From NCBI GenBank assembly GCA_042095135.1, contig JBELBV010000051.1, forward strand, positions 1 to 14,050: a DNA stretch of 14,050 nucleotides. Direction: 5' to 3'. The notes under the pieces are model-generated. The model had not been told where the DNA came from and ran no database searches. It saw nothing but the letters and a program-made list of their open reading frames with translations. This stretch comes from UA16 sp042095135 (GTDB taxonomy: Bacteria; Bacteroidota; Bacteroidia; Flavobacteriales_D; Sanyastnellaceae). Shown one piece after another: positions 1 to 6,670 of this stretch (position 1 is the stretch's first letter; every line of letters begins with the position of its first letter). The translations under genes were made by a program, and so were the position numbers.

Positions 1-1
1 G

Positions 2-1039
2 AACTACGATTGCGCGGGCACTTGTTTGGACGATGCGGACGACGACGGTGTGTGTGACGTCAACGAAATCGATGGATGTACCGACTCCACGGCCTGCAAT
101 TTCGCGGCCGCGGCGACCGATGACGACGGCTCCTGCACCTTCGCGGCGGCTGGCCTTGACTGCCAGGGCGCATGCCTCATCGACACTGATAGCGACGGGA
201 TTTGCGACCAGGATGAGGTCACGGGCTGCCAAGACAGCGCGGCTTGCAACTACGATGCGAGCGCAACAGACGCGGGTTACTGCGACTTCCCTCCGACGGG
301 CTTCGACTGCGACGGAGGCTGCCTGCCAGGTTACGAATCCTACTGCGACGGAGGTACCACCACGACCATTGTGGTGGGTTGCGCTGACGACAATGCGTGT
401 AACTACGATGCGGCGGTGACCCAGGACAACGGGTCGTGTACCTATCCCGAGCTCGGTTACGATTGCGACGGGGAATGCCAATTCGACAACGACGGAGACG
501 GCGTTTGCAATGCGTTTGAAGTGCCCGGTTGCATGGATGGGTCGGCCTGCAATTTCGCGGCTGATGCCACCGATGACAACGGCTCTTGCACGTACGCGGC
601 AGACGGTTTCGACTGCACCGGTGCTTGCTTGTTTGACGTGGACGGTGATGGCGTGTGCGACCAAATCGAGATCGTCGGATGCCAAGATGCGGCGGCCTGC
701 AATTACGATTCAGCCGCCACTGAGCCTGGCTTTTGTGACTACTCCAATGCGCCGTATGATTGTGATGGTAACTGCTTGAACGACGCGGATGGTGATGGTA
801 TTTGCGATGAATTGGAATGCGCAGAATCCGAAGGCCCGGCGGATTGCTCGAGCGTGGAGGAAGCCTTCCTTGCGGCGTTGGCCAATGGAGATTACTGTGG
901 CGAGGGTACGGTTTGGGTAGCTGATGTGGAGCAATGTGTTCCTGTGCCGACTTGTTTGGGTGACTTTGATGATGACGGCATTCGAGGTACTGCTGATTTG
1001 CTGATTTTGCTTTCTTACTTCGGGTTTGCCTGCGAGTAA
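2..1039 (+). CDS. Secreted Cys/Asp-rich repeat protein with C-terminal dockerin-like loop (5' partial)
   Basis: The reading frame is already open at the left edge, so the true start lies outside the window. The visible part is five tandem modules of 49-51 residues plus the end of a sixth. Each begins GCxDxxACNY or GCxDxxACNF, continues with an Asp-rich stretch ending GSC, then YDCxGxC, and closes with DxDGDGVCD, an acidic pattern like thrombospondin type 3 calcium repeats. After the modules comes a spacer of about 45 residues and then CLGDFDDDGIRGTADL at the C-terminus, a 12-residue D-x-D-x-D-G-x5-D loop like one half of a type I dockerin. No YPNP-type T9SS domain follows. Cys richness and the module type point to an exported, calcium-stabilised surface protein, as in other Flavobacteriales. 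The role is inferred to be adhesion or matrix; no enzyme domain is visible. Confidence 0.85.
   Translation, partial: NYDCAGTCLDDADDDGVCDVNEIDGCTDSTACNFAAAATDDDGSCTFAAAGLDCQGACLIDTDSDGICDQDEVTGCQDSAACNYDASATDAGYCDFPPTGFDCDGGCLPGYESYCDGGTTTTIVVGCADDNACNYDAAVTQDNGSCTYPELGYDCDGECQFDNDGDGVCNAFEVPGCMDGSACNFAADATDDNGSCTYAADGFDCTGACLFDVDGDGVCDQIEIVGCQDAAACNYDSAATEPGFCDYSNAPYDCDGNCLNDADGDGICDELECAESEGPADCSSVEEAFLAALANGDYCGEGTVWVADVEQCVPVPTCLGDFDDDGIRGTADLLILLSYFGFACE
74..823 (+). repeat. Five tandem ~150-bp coding repeats (GCxDxxACNY modules)
   Basis: Units begin near 74, 224, 377, 527 and 677, each 49-51 codons long and in frame. Unit 2 is the odd one: its acidic DxDGDG segment is replaced by a Gly/Tyr/Thr-rich stretch (about 325-376), which removes the likely calcium site. 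Units 3 and 4 are the most regular. The repeats are diverged at the nucleotide level, so they look old rather than a fresh expansion. Confidence 0.85.
959..1036 (+). other. Dockerin-like calcium-loop C-terminus
   Basis: This encodes GDFDDDGIRGTADLLILLSY and the last residues FGFACE. Asp residues fall at loop positions 1, 3, 5 and 12 with Gly at 6, the spacing of the type I dockerin EF-hand loop, followed by a short hydrophobic helix. Only one copy is present; classical dockerins have two. A similar single C-terminal loop is, to my knowledge, recurrent on secreted Flavobacteriales proteins lacking a T9SS domain. A sorting or anchoring role is inference. Confidence 0.6.
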
Positions 1040-1067
1040 TCCATATCCTTCTTCTCGTTTGTTCAAC

Positions 1068-1075
1068 TACCTTTG
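1068..1075 (+). promoter_or_regulatory. Putative -7 element for the tRNA pair
   Basis: TACCTTTG is an exact match to the Bacteroidota -7 consensus TAnnTTTG. It ends 12 bases before the first tRNA, which would give a very short leader. No convincing TTG -33 element stands at the usual distance. Confidence 0.45.
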
Positions 1076-1087
1076 GCGCTGAAAAGC

Positions 1088-1161
1088 GCGCCCATAGCTC
1101 AGTTGGTTAGAGCAGTGGACTCATAATCCATTGGTCGTAGGTTCAAGTCCTACTGGGCGCA
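1088..1161 (+). tRNA. tRNA with CAT anticodon, probably tRNA-Ile2 (lysidine-type)
   Basis: Complete cloverleaf. The acceptor GCGCCCA/TGGGCGC pairs over all 7 bp, the D-arm is GCTC/GAGC, the anticodon stem GTGGA/TCCAT carries loop CTCATAA with anticodon CAT at 1122-1124, and the T-arm is GTAGG/CCTAC. The discriminator is A and CCA is not encoded. An initiator is excluded because the first pair is G-C and the anticodon stem lacks the three G-C pairs. The variable and T region (TTGGTCG then GGTTCAAGTCC) matches what I recall of bacterial Ile2 tRNA better than elongator Met. If so, TilS would convert C34 to lysidine to read AUA. The amino acid assignment is inferred; the cloverleaf is direct. Confidence 0.9.
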
Positions 1162-1216
1162 CTTTTTCCCCACGCCTGCTGCATGCATTTGCAAGCGCCA
1201 CGAGCCGCTTGGTGAT

Positions 1217-1288
1217 GGCCCCGTAGTTCAATGGATAGAATAGAAGTTTCCTAAACTTTTGATCCGAGTTCGATTCTCGGCGGGGCTA
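1217..1288 (+). tRNA. tRNA-Arg (CCT)
   Basis: Cloverleaf with acceptor GGCCCCG/CGGGGCT, in which the first pair is a G-U wobble. T8 and A9 are in place. The D-stem is GTTC/GAAT, the anticodon stem GAAGT/ACTTT has loop TTCCTAA with anticodon CCT at 1250-1252, and the T-arm is CCGAG/CTCGG with loop TTCGATT. The discriminator is A and CCA is not encoded. It decodes the AGG arginine codon. It lies 55 bases after the Ile2 tRNA on the same strand and probably shares its transcript. Confidence 0.92.
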
Positions 1289-1349
1289 CTGTGTGCGCAA
1301 GATTAATGTTATCAGGGTGTTAAGGAGGAAAAACTCAAACAGAATTCCT

Positions 1350-1364
1350 TGTGACTCCAGTCAC
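1350..1364. promoter_or_regulatory. Crp/Fnr-like dyad TGTGA-N6-TCAC
   Basis: TGTGACTCCAGTCAC contains a perfect 6-bp inverted repeat GTGACT/AGTCAC around CC. It stands 30 bases upstream of the ATG of the FAS1 adhesin gene. The layout matches the half-site spacing bound by Crp-family regulators. The same pattern recurs at 7622-7636. Binding is inferred. Confidence 0.4.
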
Positions 1365-1394
1365 GATTATGCATTTTTACGCAAACCTTTATTC

Positions 1395-3464
1395 ATGCGT
1401 ATCCTTACCTCGCTTTTTTGCTGCGTGTTCGTCATCTCGAATGCGTTATCCCAATTGACGGTGCTTGAACTTTTGTCTGCCGCACCGAGCAACAGCCACT
1501 TCAATGAAATCGTTGCCAACGATGAACTCAATGCATTTCTCGCCTCCGATGCTGGTGTGACTGTTTTGGTTCCCGACAATGAAGCTGTTGAGGCCTACGC
1601 AACGGCAATGGGCATGACGACAGAAGCGTTCATAGCATCGGAAAGCGCGCTCGATATGGCGATGTATCACATTGTCCCGAATGAGGAAATTCTGTTCGGC
1701 GCACTGACTGCGGACAGCGTGGTGACGACGGCATCGGGTATGCCCATGTCCTTCCATGTGAACGAAATGGTCAATGCAACTGCCGTGGCTGCCAATGACC
1801 TCGAAGCTTCGAATGGCGTGTTGCATTTGCTGGACGAAGTGGTGGTCTTGTCCGATGGTATATACCAATGGCTCGACGCAAGTACGCAGCATAATTACAT
1901 CACAATCGCCATGGATTATCTAGGCCTAGACGGAACCTTCTCAGCCATTGGTGCCGGGACGATTTTTGCCCCAACCGATGCGGCCTTCTTGGCGTATGCT
2001 GATGCCAACGATCTGAGTATCATTGATATTGTTTACAACCCGGATTTCATGGACGCCTTGCTTCGCCATTCCATTGGTGCAGCGGCCATGACGGGTGAAG
2101 ACCTTTTGGTTGCGGGCAGTGTGCTCGCTGATTCGGGAGATGAGTTGTTGATCACGGCATCGGGCGAGTCGGTGTACGTGAATACAGCGGAGGTGACCAA
2201 TGCGGATAACCTGACCCAGAATGGCTTCGTTCATGTGGTAAATGAAGTCATTATGCCGACGTATTTCTTATCGGATGCCATCGCGGATGCGGGCTTGACC
2301 CTTTTGGATACTCTGCTGACACTGACCGGCATCATGGATGAATTGAGTGTGCCAGGGAACTACACGGTTTTTGCTCCCACGGATTCGGCAATCACGGCCT
2401 TTTTGGAGGCCGAGGAATTGACCTTGGAAGAACTGCTCTTGGATGTGGATGGGCTGTCTGAGGGCTTGCTCTTGCACGTGGTGGGAGATCTCTTGGGCTC
2501 ATCTGACCTACAGGACGGCGACCTCCTGATGACCCTTGCGGGTGACCCCGTTTTGGTTGAGGTTGCAGAAGAGGCTGTAATGGTAGGGGGAGCCGCGGTG
2601 GTGCAGGCCGACATCCCTGCTGACAATGGAATTTTGCACCTGATGGGGGCTGTGCTATCGCCTTACATCGAGGGCTGTACAGACGAAGAAGCGTGCAACT
2701 ACGACGACGATGCCACGGTAGACGACGGCAGTTGCTACGCATTGGAGGTCATTACTTCAACAGAGGATAATGTATGTGTTGGCGGTGCGGATGGGGTGAT
2801 TTACGTGGAAGTCACCAATGCGCCCGATGCGATACTTCTCGGTGATTACCAAGGCCAGCAGGTCTTGGAAAGTGAAGACGGGGTGTTTTCCAACCTTTTG
2901 TCCGGCACATATGTGATTCACGTTGAGGATACGGCGGGGTGTACAACAGCGGTGGCGGTTGATATCAATGATCCGACCAGCTCAGCATTAACGGTGACAG
3001 TTAGCTCCACACCGGACGACGGCTCCGGGAACGGCACCGTGATGGCGGTTCCGAGCGGCGGCGTTCCGCCGTATACCGTCACATGGTACGATGAAGACTT
3101 CAATGAGTCCGGAGAGGTTTACCTGCCAGCCGGGACCTACACCGTTGTGGTAACGGATGAATTGGGCTGCCGCATTGAGGCCTCCGTAACGGTGGAATCC
3201 AGTGTCGACATGGCCGAGATTGATTCAGCCTCATGGGTCCTTTACCCCAACCCAACGCGCGGCACGATTGAAATCAATAACCTCCCGGTGCATTGGACGT
3301 CGATTCACGTCGTGGACGTGGCTGGCCGCGAAATGTTGGCCATTCAACCCTCGGCAACGGCAGCGGTCCAATGGGATGCTTCCAATTGGCCGGTTGGCGC
3401 GTACTTCGTTCAGGTGGTCGGCCATGAGGGTATGTTCACCAAGCGATTCTCGGTGGTGCGTTAA
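1395..3464 (+). CDS. T9SS-exported adhesin with three fasciclin (FAS1) domains
   Basis: The start is set at 1395 because the next residues form a typical signal peptide (MRILTSLFCCVFVISNALS, cleavage before Q20). A GTG 34 codons earlier would add a charged extension abutting the tRNA. The protein is 689 residues. Three FAS1 domains lie at about 21-152, 157-288 and 293-424, each with the TVFAPTD-type first motif (VTVLVPDNEAV, GTIFAPTDAAF, YTVFAPTDSAI) and the closing NGxxHxxxxV motif. Residues 427-447 are one GCTDEEACNY module like those of the gene at the left edge. About 450-600 is a SprB-like repeat region (GGVPPYTVTWYD). From 613 to 689 is a T9SS type A C-terminal domain starting SWVLYPNPT. 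FAS1 domains mediate cell adhesion, and this protein should be surface-exposed or released. A Crp/Fnr-like dyad precedes it. Confidence 0.92.
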   Translation: MRILTSLFCCVFVISNALSQLTVLELLSAAPSNSHFNEIVANDELNAFLASDAGVTVLVPDNEAVEAYATAMGMTTEAFIASESALDMAMYHIVPNEEILFGALTADSVVTTASGMPMSFHVNEMVNATAVAANDLEASNGVLHLLDEVVVLSDGIYQWLDASTQHNYITIAMDYLGLDGTFSAIGAGTIFAPTDAAFLAYADANDLSIIDIVYNPDFMDALLRHSIGAAAMTGEDLLVAGSVLADSGDELLITASGESVYVNTAEVTNADNLTQNGFVHVVNEVIMPTYFLSDAIADAGLTLLDTLLTLTGIMDELSVPGNYTVFAPTDSAITAFLEAEELTLEELLLDVDGLSEGLLLHVVGDLLGSSDLQDGDLLMTLAGDPVLVEVAEEAVMVGGAAVVQADIPADNGILHLMGAVLSPYIEGCTDEEACNYDDDATVDDGSCYALEVITSTEDNVCVGGADGVIYVEVTNAPDAILLGDYQGQQVLESEDGVFSNLLSGTYVIHVEDTAGCTTAVAVDINDPTSSALTVTVSSTPDDGSGNGTVMAVPSGGVPPYTVTWYDEDFNESGEVYLPAGTYTVVVTDELGCRIEASVTVESSVDMAEIDSASWVLYPNPTRGTIEINNLPVHWTSIHVVDVAGREMLAIQPSATAAVQWDASNWPVGAYFVQVVGHEGMFTKRFSVVR

Positions 3465-3493
3465 TTAAAGATCTAACCCTTAAAACATAAAAA

Positions 3494-4435
3494 ATGAGAG
3501 GAGTTTTAACCCTAACCATGTGCATGGTCATTCTGAGCGCATCTGCGCAGAAAAAGAAGGAAAACGGGTCGGTTTACAGCAAGCACCCTGCGATTAAAAT
3601 GGTTCAAGAGCTAAATGAGGCCTTTGTGGCTGGGGATTCTGCAGCATTGGCCGAATTGCTGGATGATGAATTCAAATTGTTGGACGCCCTGTCGTCAAAC
3701 AAGGACCAGGAAGGAACCACCAAGCCGGAATTCATTGGTCAAGCGCGATGGTGGTCAAAGAACATCAAGTACCTGAGCATCACACAGGATGAACCGGCCT
3801 ACCCCGACGCCATTGAATACACGGAGGGAGGCCAAGTTTGGGTGCAGTGCTGGGACCGCATTTACGGAATGAACGCTCAAACAGGAGTGGAGTTTGACAT
3901 GCCCAATCATCGGTTGTACATGCTCAACGAAGCGGGCGATAAAATTGCATTGGCATTCGATTACACCGATCGTCGAAACTACCGGAAGATGTGGGATGCT
4001 TGGCCAACCCGTGACCGGGAAAATGGCACCATCTACATGAACCACGAGAACATCAATACGGTGCGGAAGATGATGTATTCGTTCTTGAATGGCGATTTGG
4101 AAACGTGCTACAGCTTCTACACAGGGGATGCTCAATTCAATGATATGAACCGTGCAGAGCCTTATGGCATGGAGGAGAACAAGGCGGGAGACGCTGAATT
4201 TCTGGCCAATTGGGAGCTGATTGCATTTGATGAGCGCGGCTACCCGGATTACATGGAATACGATTGGCTCGAGGCGCGTGTGGTTCAGTCTTGGTGGAAC
4301 ATTCGGCTCAAGAAGAAAGGCGACAAGGATGCTGAGGAGGTGGTCGTTCGGATGTTGCGCATGGACGATTTCAATGCTGAGGGAAAAATCACAAGCAGCG
4401 ATTTATACTACAATGCCGCATTGTTAGCGGATTAA
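3494..4435 (+). CDS. Secreted protein with two duplicated SnoaL/NTF2-like halves
   Basis: 313 residues, beginning with a signal peptide (MRGVLTLTMCMVILSASAQ); no Cys follows the cleavage site, so it is not a lipoprotein. The start follows an A-rich leader (aaaacataaaaa) of the Bacteroidota type. Residues 36-160 resemble a SnoaL-like polyketide cyclase or NTF2 fold (ELNEAFVAGDSAALAELLDDEF). Residues 188-310 repeat the plan. DEPAYPDAIEYTEGG then VWVQCWDR at about 99-122 matches DERGYPDYMEYDWLEARVVQSWWNI at about 246-270, so the gene arose by internal duplication. The ligand or reaction is unknown. It lies 29 bases after the FAS1 adhesin, probably in the same transcript, and is closed by a strong terminator. 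Confidence 0.85.
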   Translation: MRGVLTLTMCMVILSASAQKKKENGSVYSKHPAIKMVQELNEAFVAGDSAALAELLDDEFKLLDALSSNKDQEGTTKPEFIGQARWWSKNIKYLSITQDEPAYPDAIEYTEGGQVWVQCWDRIYGMNAQTGVEFDMPNHRLYMLNEAGDKIALAFDYTDRRNYRKMWDAWPTRDRENGTIYMNHENINTVRKMMYSFLNGDLETCYSFYTGDAQFNDMNRAEPYGMEENKAGDAEFLANWELIAFDERGYPDYMEYDWLEARVVQSWWNIRLKKKGDKDAEEVVVRMLRMDDFNAEGKITSSDLYYNAALLAD

Positions 4436-4457
4436 TTTCTTACCAATTATTGTAGTG

Positions 4458-4490
4458 AGCCCCTCGGTTTTCCGGGGGGCTTCTTCGTTT
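4458..4490 (+). terminator. Rho-independent terminator
   Basis: A 10-bp stem AGCCCCTCGG/CCGGGGGGCT (one G-U) encloses a TTTT loop at 4468-4471 and is followed by the T-rich run ttcttcgttt. It ends the transcript of the NTF2-like gene. Confidence 0.85.
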
Positions 4491-4519
4491 CTTTGGGTTA
4501 AGTTTTTCCGGTTACGCTC

Positions 4520-5377
4520 ATGATCCATTACAACCCCAAAAGCTGGTTCAGCCTCATTTTTCATACGTACAACCGCCAGGTCATTCGCAAACTTTTGCCA
4601 GCGATGGCTGCGATGGGCGTATTCACCGCTGCCGTTTGTTATGTAGAGCTGGAGGTGCTGGAGGAGCCAATGGAAGTCAGCAACGTCGTGCATTCGTTGT
4701 TGGGCTTTGTGCTGTCGTTGTTTCTGGTGTTTAGAACCAATACCGCTTACGACCGGTGGTGGGAGGGCCGGAAGCAATGGGGTGGGTTGGTCAACGTGTC
4801 GCGCACCTTGGCCATTCGTGTCCGTGAGTTCTCGGATGACGCTGCTGCCCACGCCCACTTCCGCGAATCGATCCCCGGTTTTGTCAAAGCCCTCCGCGAC
4901 CACCTACGGCCGAGTCAGCCCGGTGATCCCGCAGCGCCCGTCGCCACGGAGTTCGCTGCGGCTGCGCATGTTCCCAATGCCTGGGCGCAACGCATGGAAC
5001 GCCAAGCCTACGCCATGATGAAGGCCGGCGAGATTACGGAACAGCAGCATTGGCTCATCGCTCAAAACCTCGAGCGCATGGTCGATATCCTCGGCGCCTG
5101 CGAGCGCATCCTCAAAACGCCCGTACCGTACAGCTACAGTATGTTCCTCAAGAAGTTCATCTTCCTATATGTGGTGACCTTACCCATCGGGTTTGTGGCG
5201 ACATTCGAGTGGTGGAGCGTTCCGGTGGTGATGCTGGTATTTTACATCCTCGTCAGCGTGGAGCTGATTGCTGAGGAGATTGAAGATCCCTTCGGAGTAG
5301 ATGAAAACGATTTGCCGCTCGATGCGCTTTGCGTGACCATCGAGGCCAATGTTGATGAAATCTTGGCCCGCAGCTAA
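4520..5377 (+). CDS. Bestrophin family anion channel
   Basis: 285 residues in the inner membrane. Hydrophobic segments lie at about 25-45, 56-73, 213-230 and 233-250. The family signature follows the second one: FRTNTAYDRWWEGRKQWGGL then VNVSR at 71-95. The second signature, VELIAEEIEDPFGVDENDLPLD, covers 247-268, and the protein ends soon after in an IEANVDEIL helix. Length and motif order fit the prokaryotic bestrophin-like (former UPF0187) family, which forms pentameric chloride or bicarbonate-type channels; bacterial members can differ in selectivity. The gene begins 30 bases after the previous terminator, so it has its own promoter, and leads into the cupin gene 10 bases downstream. The physiological ion cannot be told from sequence. 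Confidence 0.93.
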   Translation: MIHYNPKSWFSLIFHTYNRQVIRKLLPAMAAMGVFTAAVCYVELEVLEEPMEVSNVVHSLLGFVLSLFLVFRTNTAYDRWWEGRKQWGGLVNVSRTLAIRVREFSDDAAAHAHFRESIPGFVKALRDHLRPSQPGDPAAPVATEFAAAAHVPNAWAQRMERQAYAMMKAGEITEQQHWLIAQNLERMVDILGACERILKTPVPYSYSMFLKKFIFLYVVTLPIGFVATFEWWSVPVVMLVFYILVSVELIAEEIEDPFGVDENDLPLDALCVTIEANVDEILARS

Positions 5378-5387
5378 ATCCTTCCCT

Positions 5388-5747
5388 ATGAAGACCATTG
5401 ACCTCAACGACAAATACGGATTGATTGACGCCAAGTGGACTCCGCACGTAATCGCCGAACTCAACGGACAGCAAGTTAAATTGGCCAAGATTGAAGGCGA
5501 GTTTGTATGGCATGCGCATCAAGCAGAGGACGAAATGTTTTACGTTGTCCAAGGAGCGCTGGAGATGCGGTTTCATGATTCGATTCAGCACGTGGGCCCG
5601 GGACAGATGATTGTGGTTCCGGCGGGCGTTGAGCACTGCCCGGTAGCGGCACCGGACACGTGGATCATGCTCGTGGAGCCGGCATCGACGGACCACACTG
5701 GAGGGGTAGATACGCCACTACGCGTGGATCATTGCGAGCGCATTTGA
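5388..5747 (+). CDS. Small single-domain cupin protein
   Basis: 119 residues, start chosen at 5388 (MKTIDLNDKYG), 10 bases after the bestrophin stop; an upstream ATG at 5349 would overlap that gene and add 13 poorly conserved-looking residues. Both cupin motifs are intact. Motif 1 is GEFVWHAHQAEDEMFYVVQG (37-56), with metal ligands His42, His44 and Glu49. Motif 2 is GQMIVVPAGVEHCPVA (72-87) with the fourth ligand His83. No signal peptide, so it is cytoplasmic. It has the size of cupin_2 proteins that act as metal-dependent isomerases, dioxygenases or sensors; the substrate is not visible. It is probably co-transcribed with the channel gene. Confidence 0.93.
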   Translation: MKTIDLNDKYGLIDAKWTPHVIAELNGQQVKLAKIEGEFVWHAHQAEDEMFYVVQGALEMRFHDSIQHVGPGQMIVVPAGVEHCPVAAPDTWIMLVEPASTDHTGGVDTPLRVDHCERI

Positions 5748-5754
5748 AGGCATG

Positions 5755-5786
5755 AAAAAAGGCCGCATGACGCGGCCTTTCTTCTT
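5755..5786. terminator. Bidirectional terminator between convergent genes
   Basis: A 9-bp perfect stem AAAGGCCGC/GCGGCCTTT encloses a 5-base loop (5767-5771). On the plus strand it is followed by TTTCTTCTT and on the minus strand by TTTTTT. It serves both the cupin gene and the minus-strand lipoprotein operon. Confidence 0.88.
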
Positions 5787-5801
5787 AACGTTTGAGGAGG
5801 G

Positions 5802-6668
5802 TTATTGGCACCCTCCGCATGCATTGAAGCATACTGTCGGTAAAGTGGCGTCAGCTTCAACCGGTGCCAAGCGGTTGGTGTATTCACCGGAGGTTTTGGT
5901 GCACGCTGTTCCGGGTTCGAACATTTCCTGCAGTTCAACACCGCCGTTCAAGGTGAATTTGTATTCCATTTCGCCTTCTGTGGCGCGAACCGTTGCCGTA
6001 TAAACGCCATCGCCGTCTGCGTCGGTCATTTCATTGCAGGATGCGCACCAGCCGTTGAATGATCCGTATACGTTGACGCTGCTGTACTCGCCTTCATAGC
6101 CAGTCATATCGACTGAAAGGCTGACAGAACGATTGACCCCACTGCGTTCTTCGTGGGTGTAAATCTTCGAGTAACGGATTTTACCATCTTCGATGCGAAC
6201 GTTGGCATGTCGGTCCATGAACGTTGTGGTGTCGCCTTGAATGGATGTGAATTCGTAGCCAGCAAGAAGCCAGTTGCCATTGTCCGGCGTGCCGTCCTCT
6301 TCATGGTATTGAATCGGAACGCACCAGACCGCATTCATTGATACGTCAGCGGCTTCGAACCAAGCGGAGATGCGCTGCTCAAATTCTGCGATGCCATTGA
6401 TTTGTTCCGTTGGGCTTAACTCAACGTAGATGGAATCATGCGCGAGGCTCAGAAGACCGTCGAGGTTTTCGGCATCGAAATGGGTCGTCCATTGCTGCCA
6501 TATTTCCGCTGATGCAGCATCGCCAATGTTCCAGACGCCTGCGCGTCCATAGACGTAGCCTGCATTTTCGTTGTTTCCGGACTCCCCAGAGCCCTCAGGA
6601 GCGGAGCATCCAACGAATAGCAATGCCGGCAGGGCGATTGCGAGGCAGAAATGCTTAAGTGAGGTCAT
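5802..6668 (-). CDS. Lipoprotein fusing an NTF2/SnoaL-like domain to a carbohydrate-binding-like Ig domain
   Basis: 288 residues. The signal peptide ends in lipobox LFVGC, with Cys21 as the lipidated residue, followed by a Ser/Gly/Glu/Asn-rich linker. Residues 50-172 look like a SnoaL/NTF2-like domain (IWQQWTTHFDAENLDGLLSL at 56-75; DRHANVRIEDGKIRYSKIY near the end). Residues 181-242 resemble the Ig-like glycogen-binding fold of CBM48/CBM20 (VNVYGSFNGW, DADGDGVYTATV, EYKFTLNGG). The tail (244-288) has Cys256, Cys280, Cys284 and Cys287 and ends CFNACGGCQ, a form I recognise as recurrent in Flavobacteriales secreted proteins. It is the last gene of a three-gene operon, 2 bases after its upstream neighbour. 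Likely anchored in the envelope as a ligand or glycan binder; enzymatic activity is unproven. Confidence 0.85.
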   Translation of the reverse strand: MTSLKHFCLAIALPALLFVGCSAPEGSGESGNNENAGYVYGRAGVWNIGDAASAEIWQQWTTHFDAENLDGLLSLAHDSIYVELSPTEQINGIAEFEQRISAWFEAADVSMNAVWCVPIQYHEEDGTPDNGNWLLAGYEFTSIQGDTTTFMDRHANVRIEDGKIRYSKIYTHEERSGVNRSVSLSVDMTGYEGEYSSVNVYGSFNGWCASCNEMTDADGDGVYTATVRATEGEMEYKFTLNGGVELQEMFEPGTACTKTSGEYTNRLAPVEADATLPTVCFNACGGCQ

Positions 6669-6670
6669 TC

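Noticed and set aside
74..823. Regular ~150-bp repetition considered as CRISPR or satellite DNA
   Set aside because: Units are in frame, diverged, adjacent without spacers and encode conserved Cys/Asp positions, so they are protein repeats.
710..1066. Open frame on the minus strand under the Cys-rich repeat gene
   Set aside because: It is antisense to a strongly patterned protein and its translation has no domain-like order; similar shadows occur under most genes here.
1088..1161. CAT tRNA as initiator tRNA
   Set aside because: The first acceptor pair is G-C rather than a mismatch, and the anticodon stem lacks the three G-C pairs of initiators.
1321..1328. TAAGGAGG, a perfect Shine-Dalgarno-like sequence
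   Set aside because: No start codon follows at a usable distance, and this phylum rarely uses strong Shine-Dalgarno sites; probably chance.
1293..1394. GTG start at 1293 that would lengthen the FAS1 protein by 34 residues
   Set aside because: It begins 4 bases after a tRNA, gives a charged non-signal N-terminus, and hides a clean signal peptide starting at the ATG at 1395.
5253..5696. 147-codon minus-strand frame across the bestrophin/cupin junction
   Set aside because: It spans two genes with intact family motifs on the plus strand; its own translation is His/Arg-rich and shows no family pattern.
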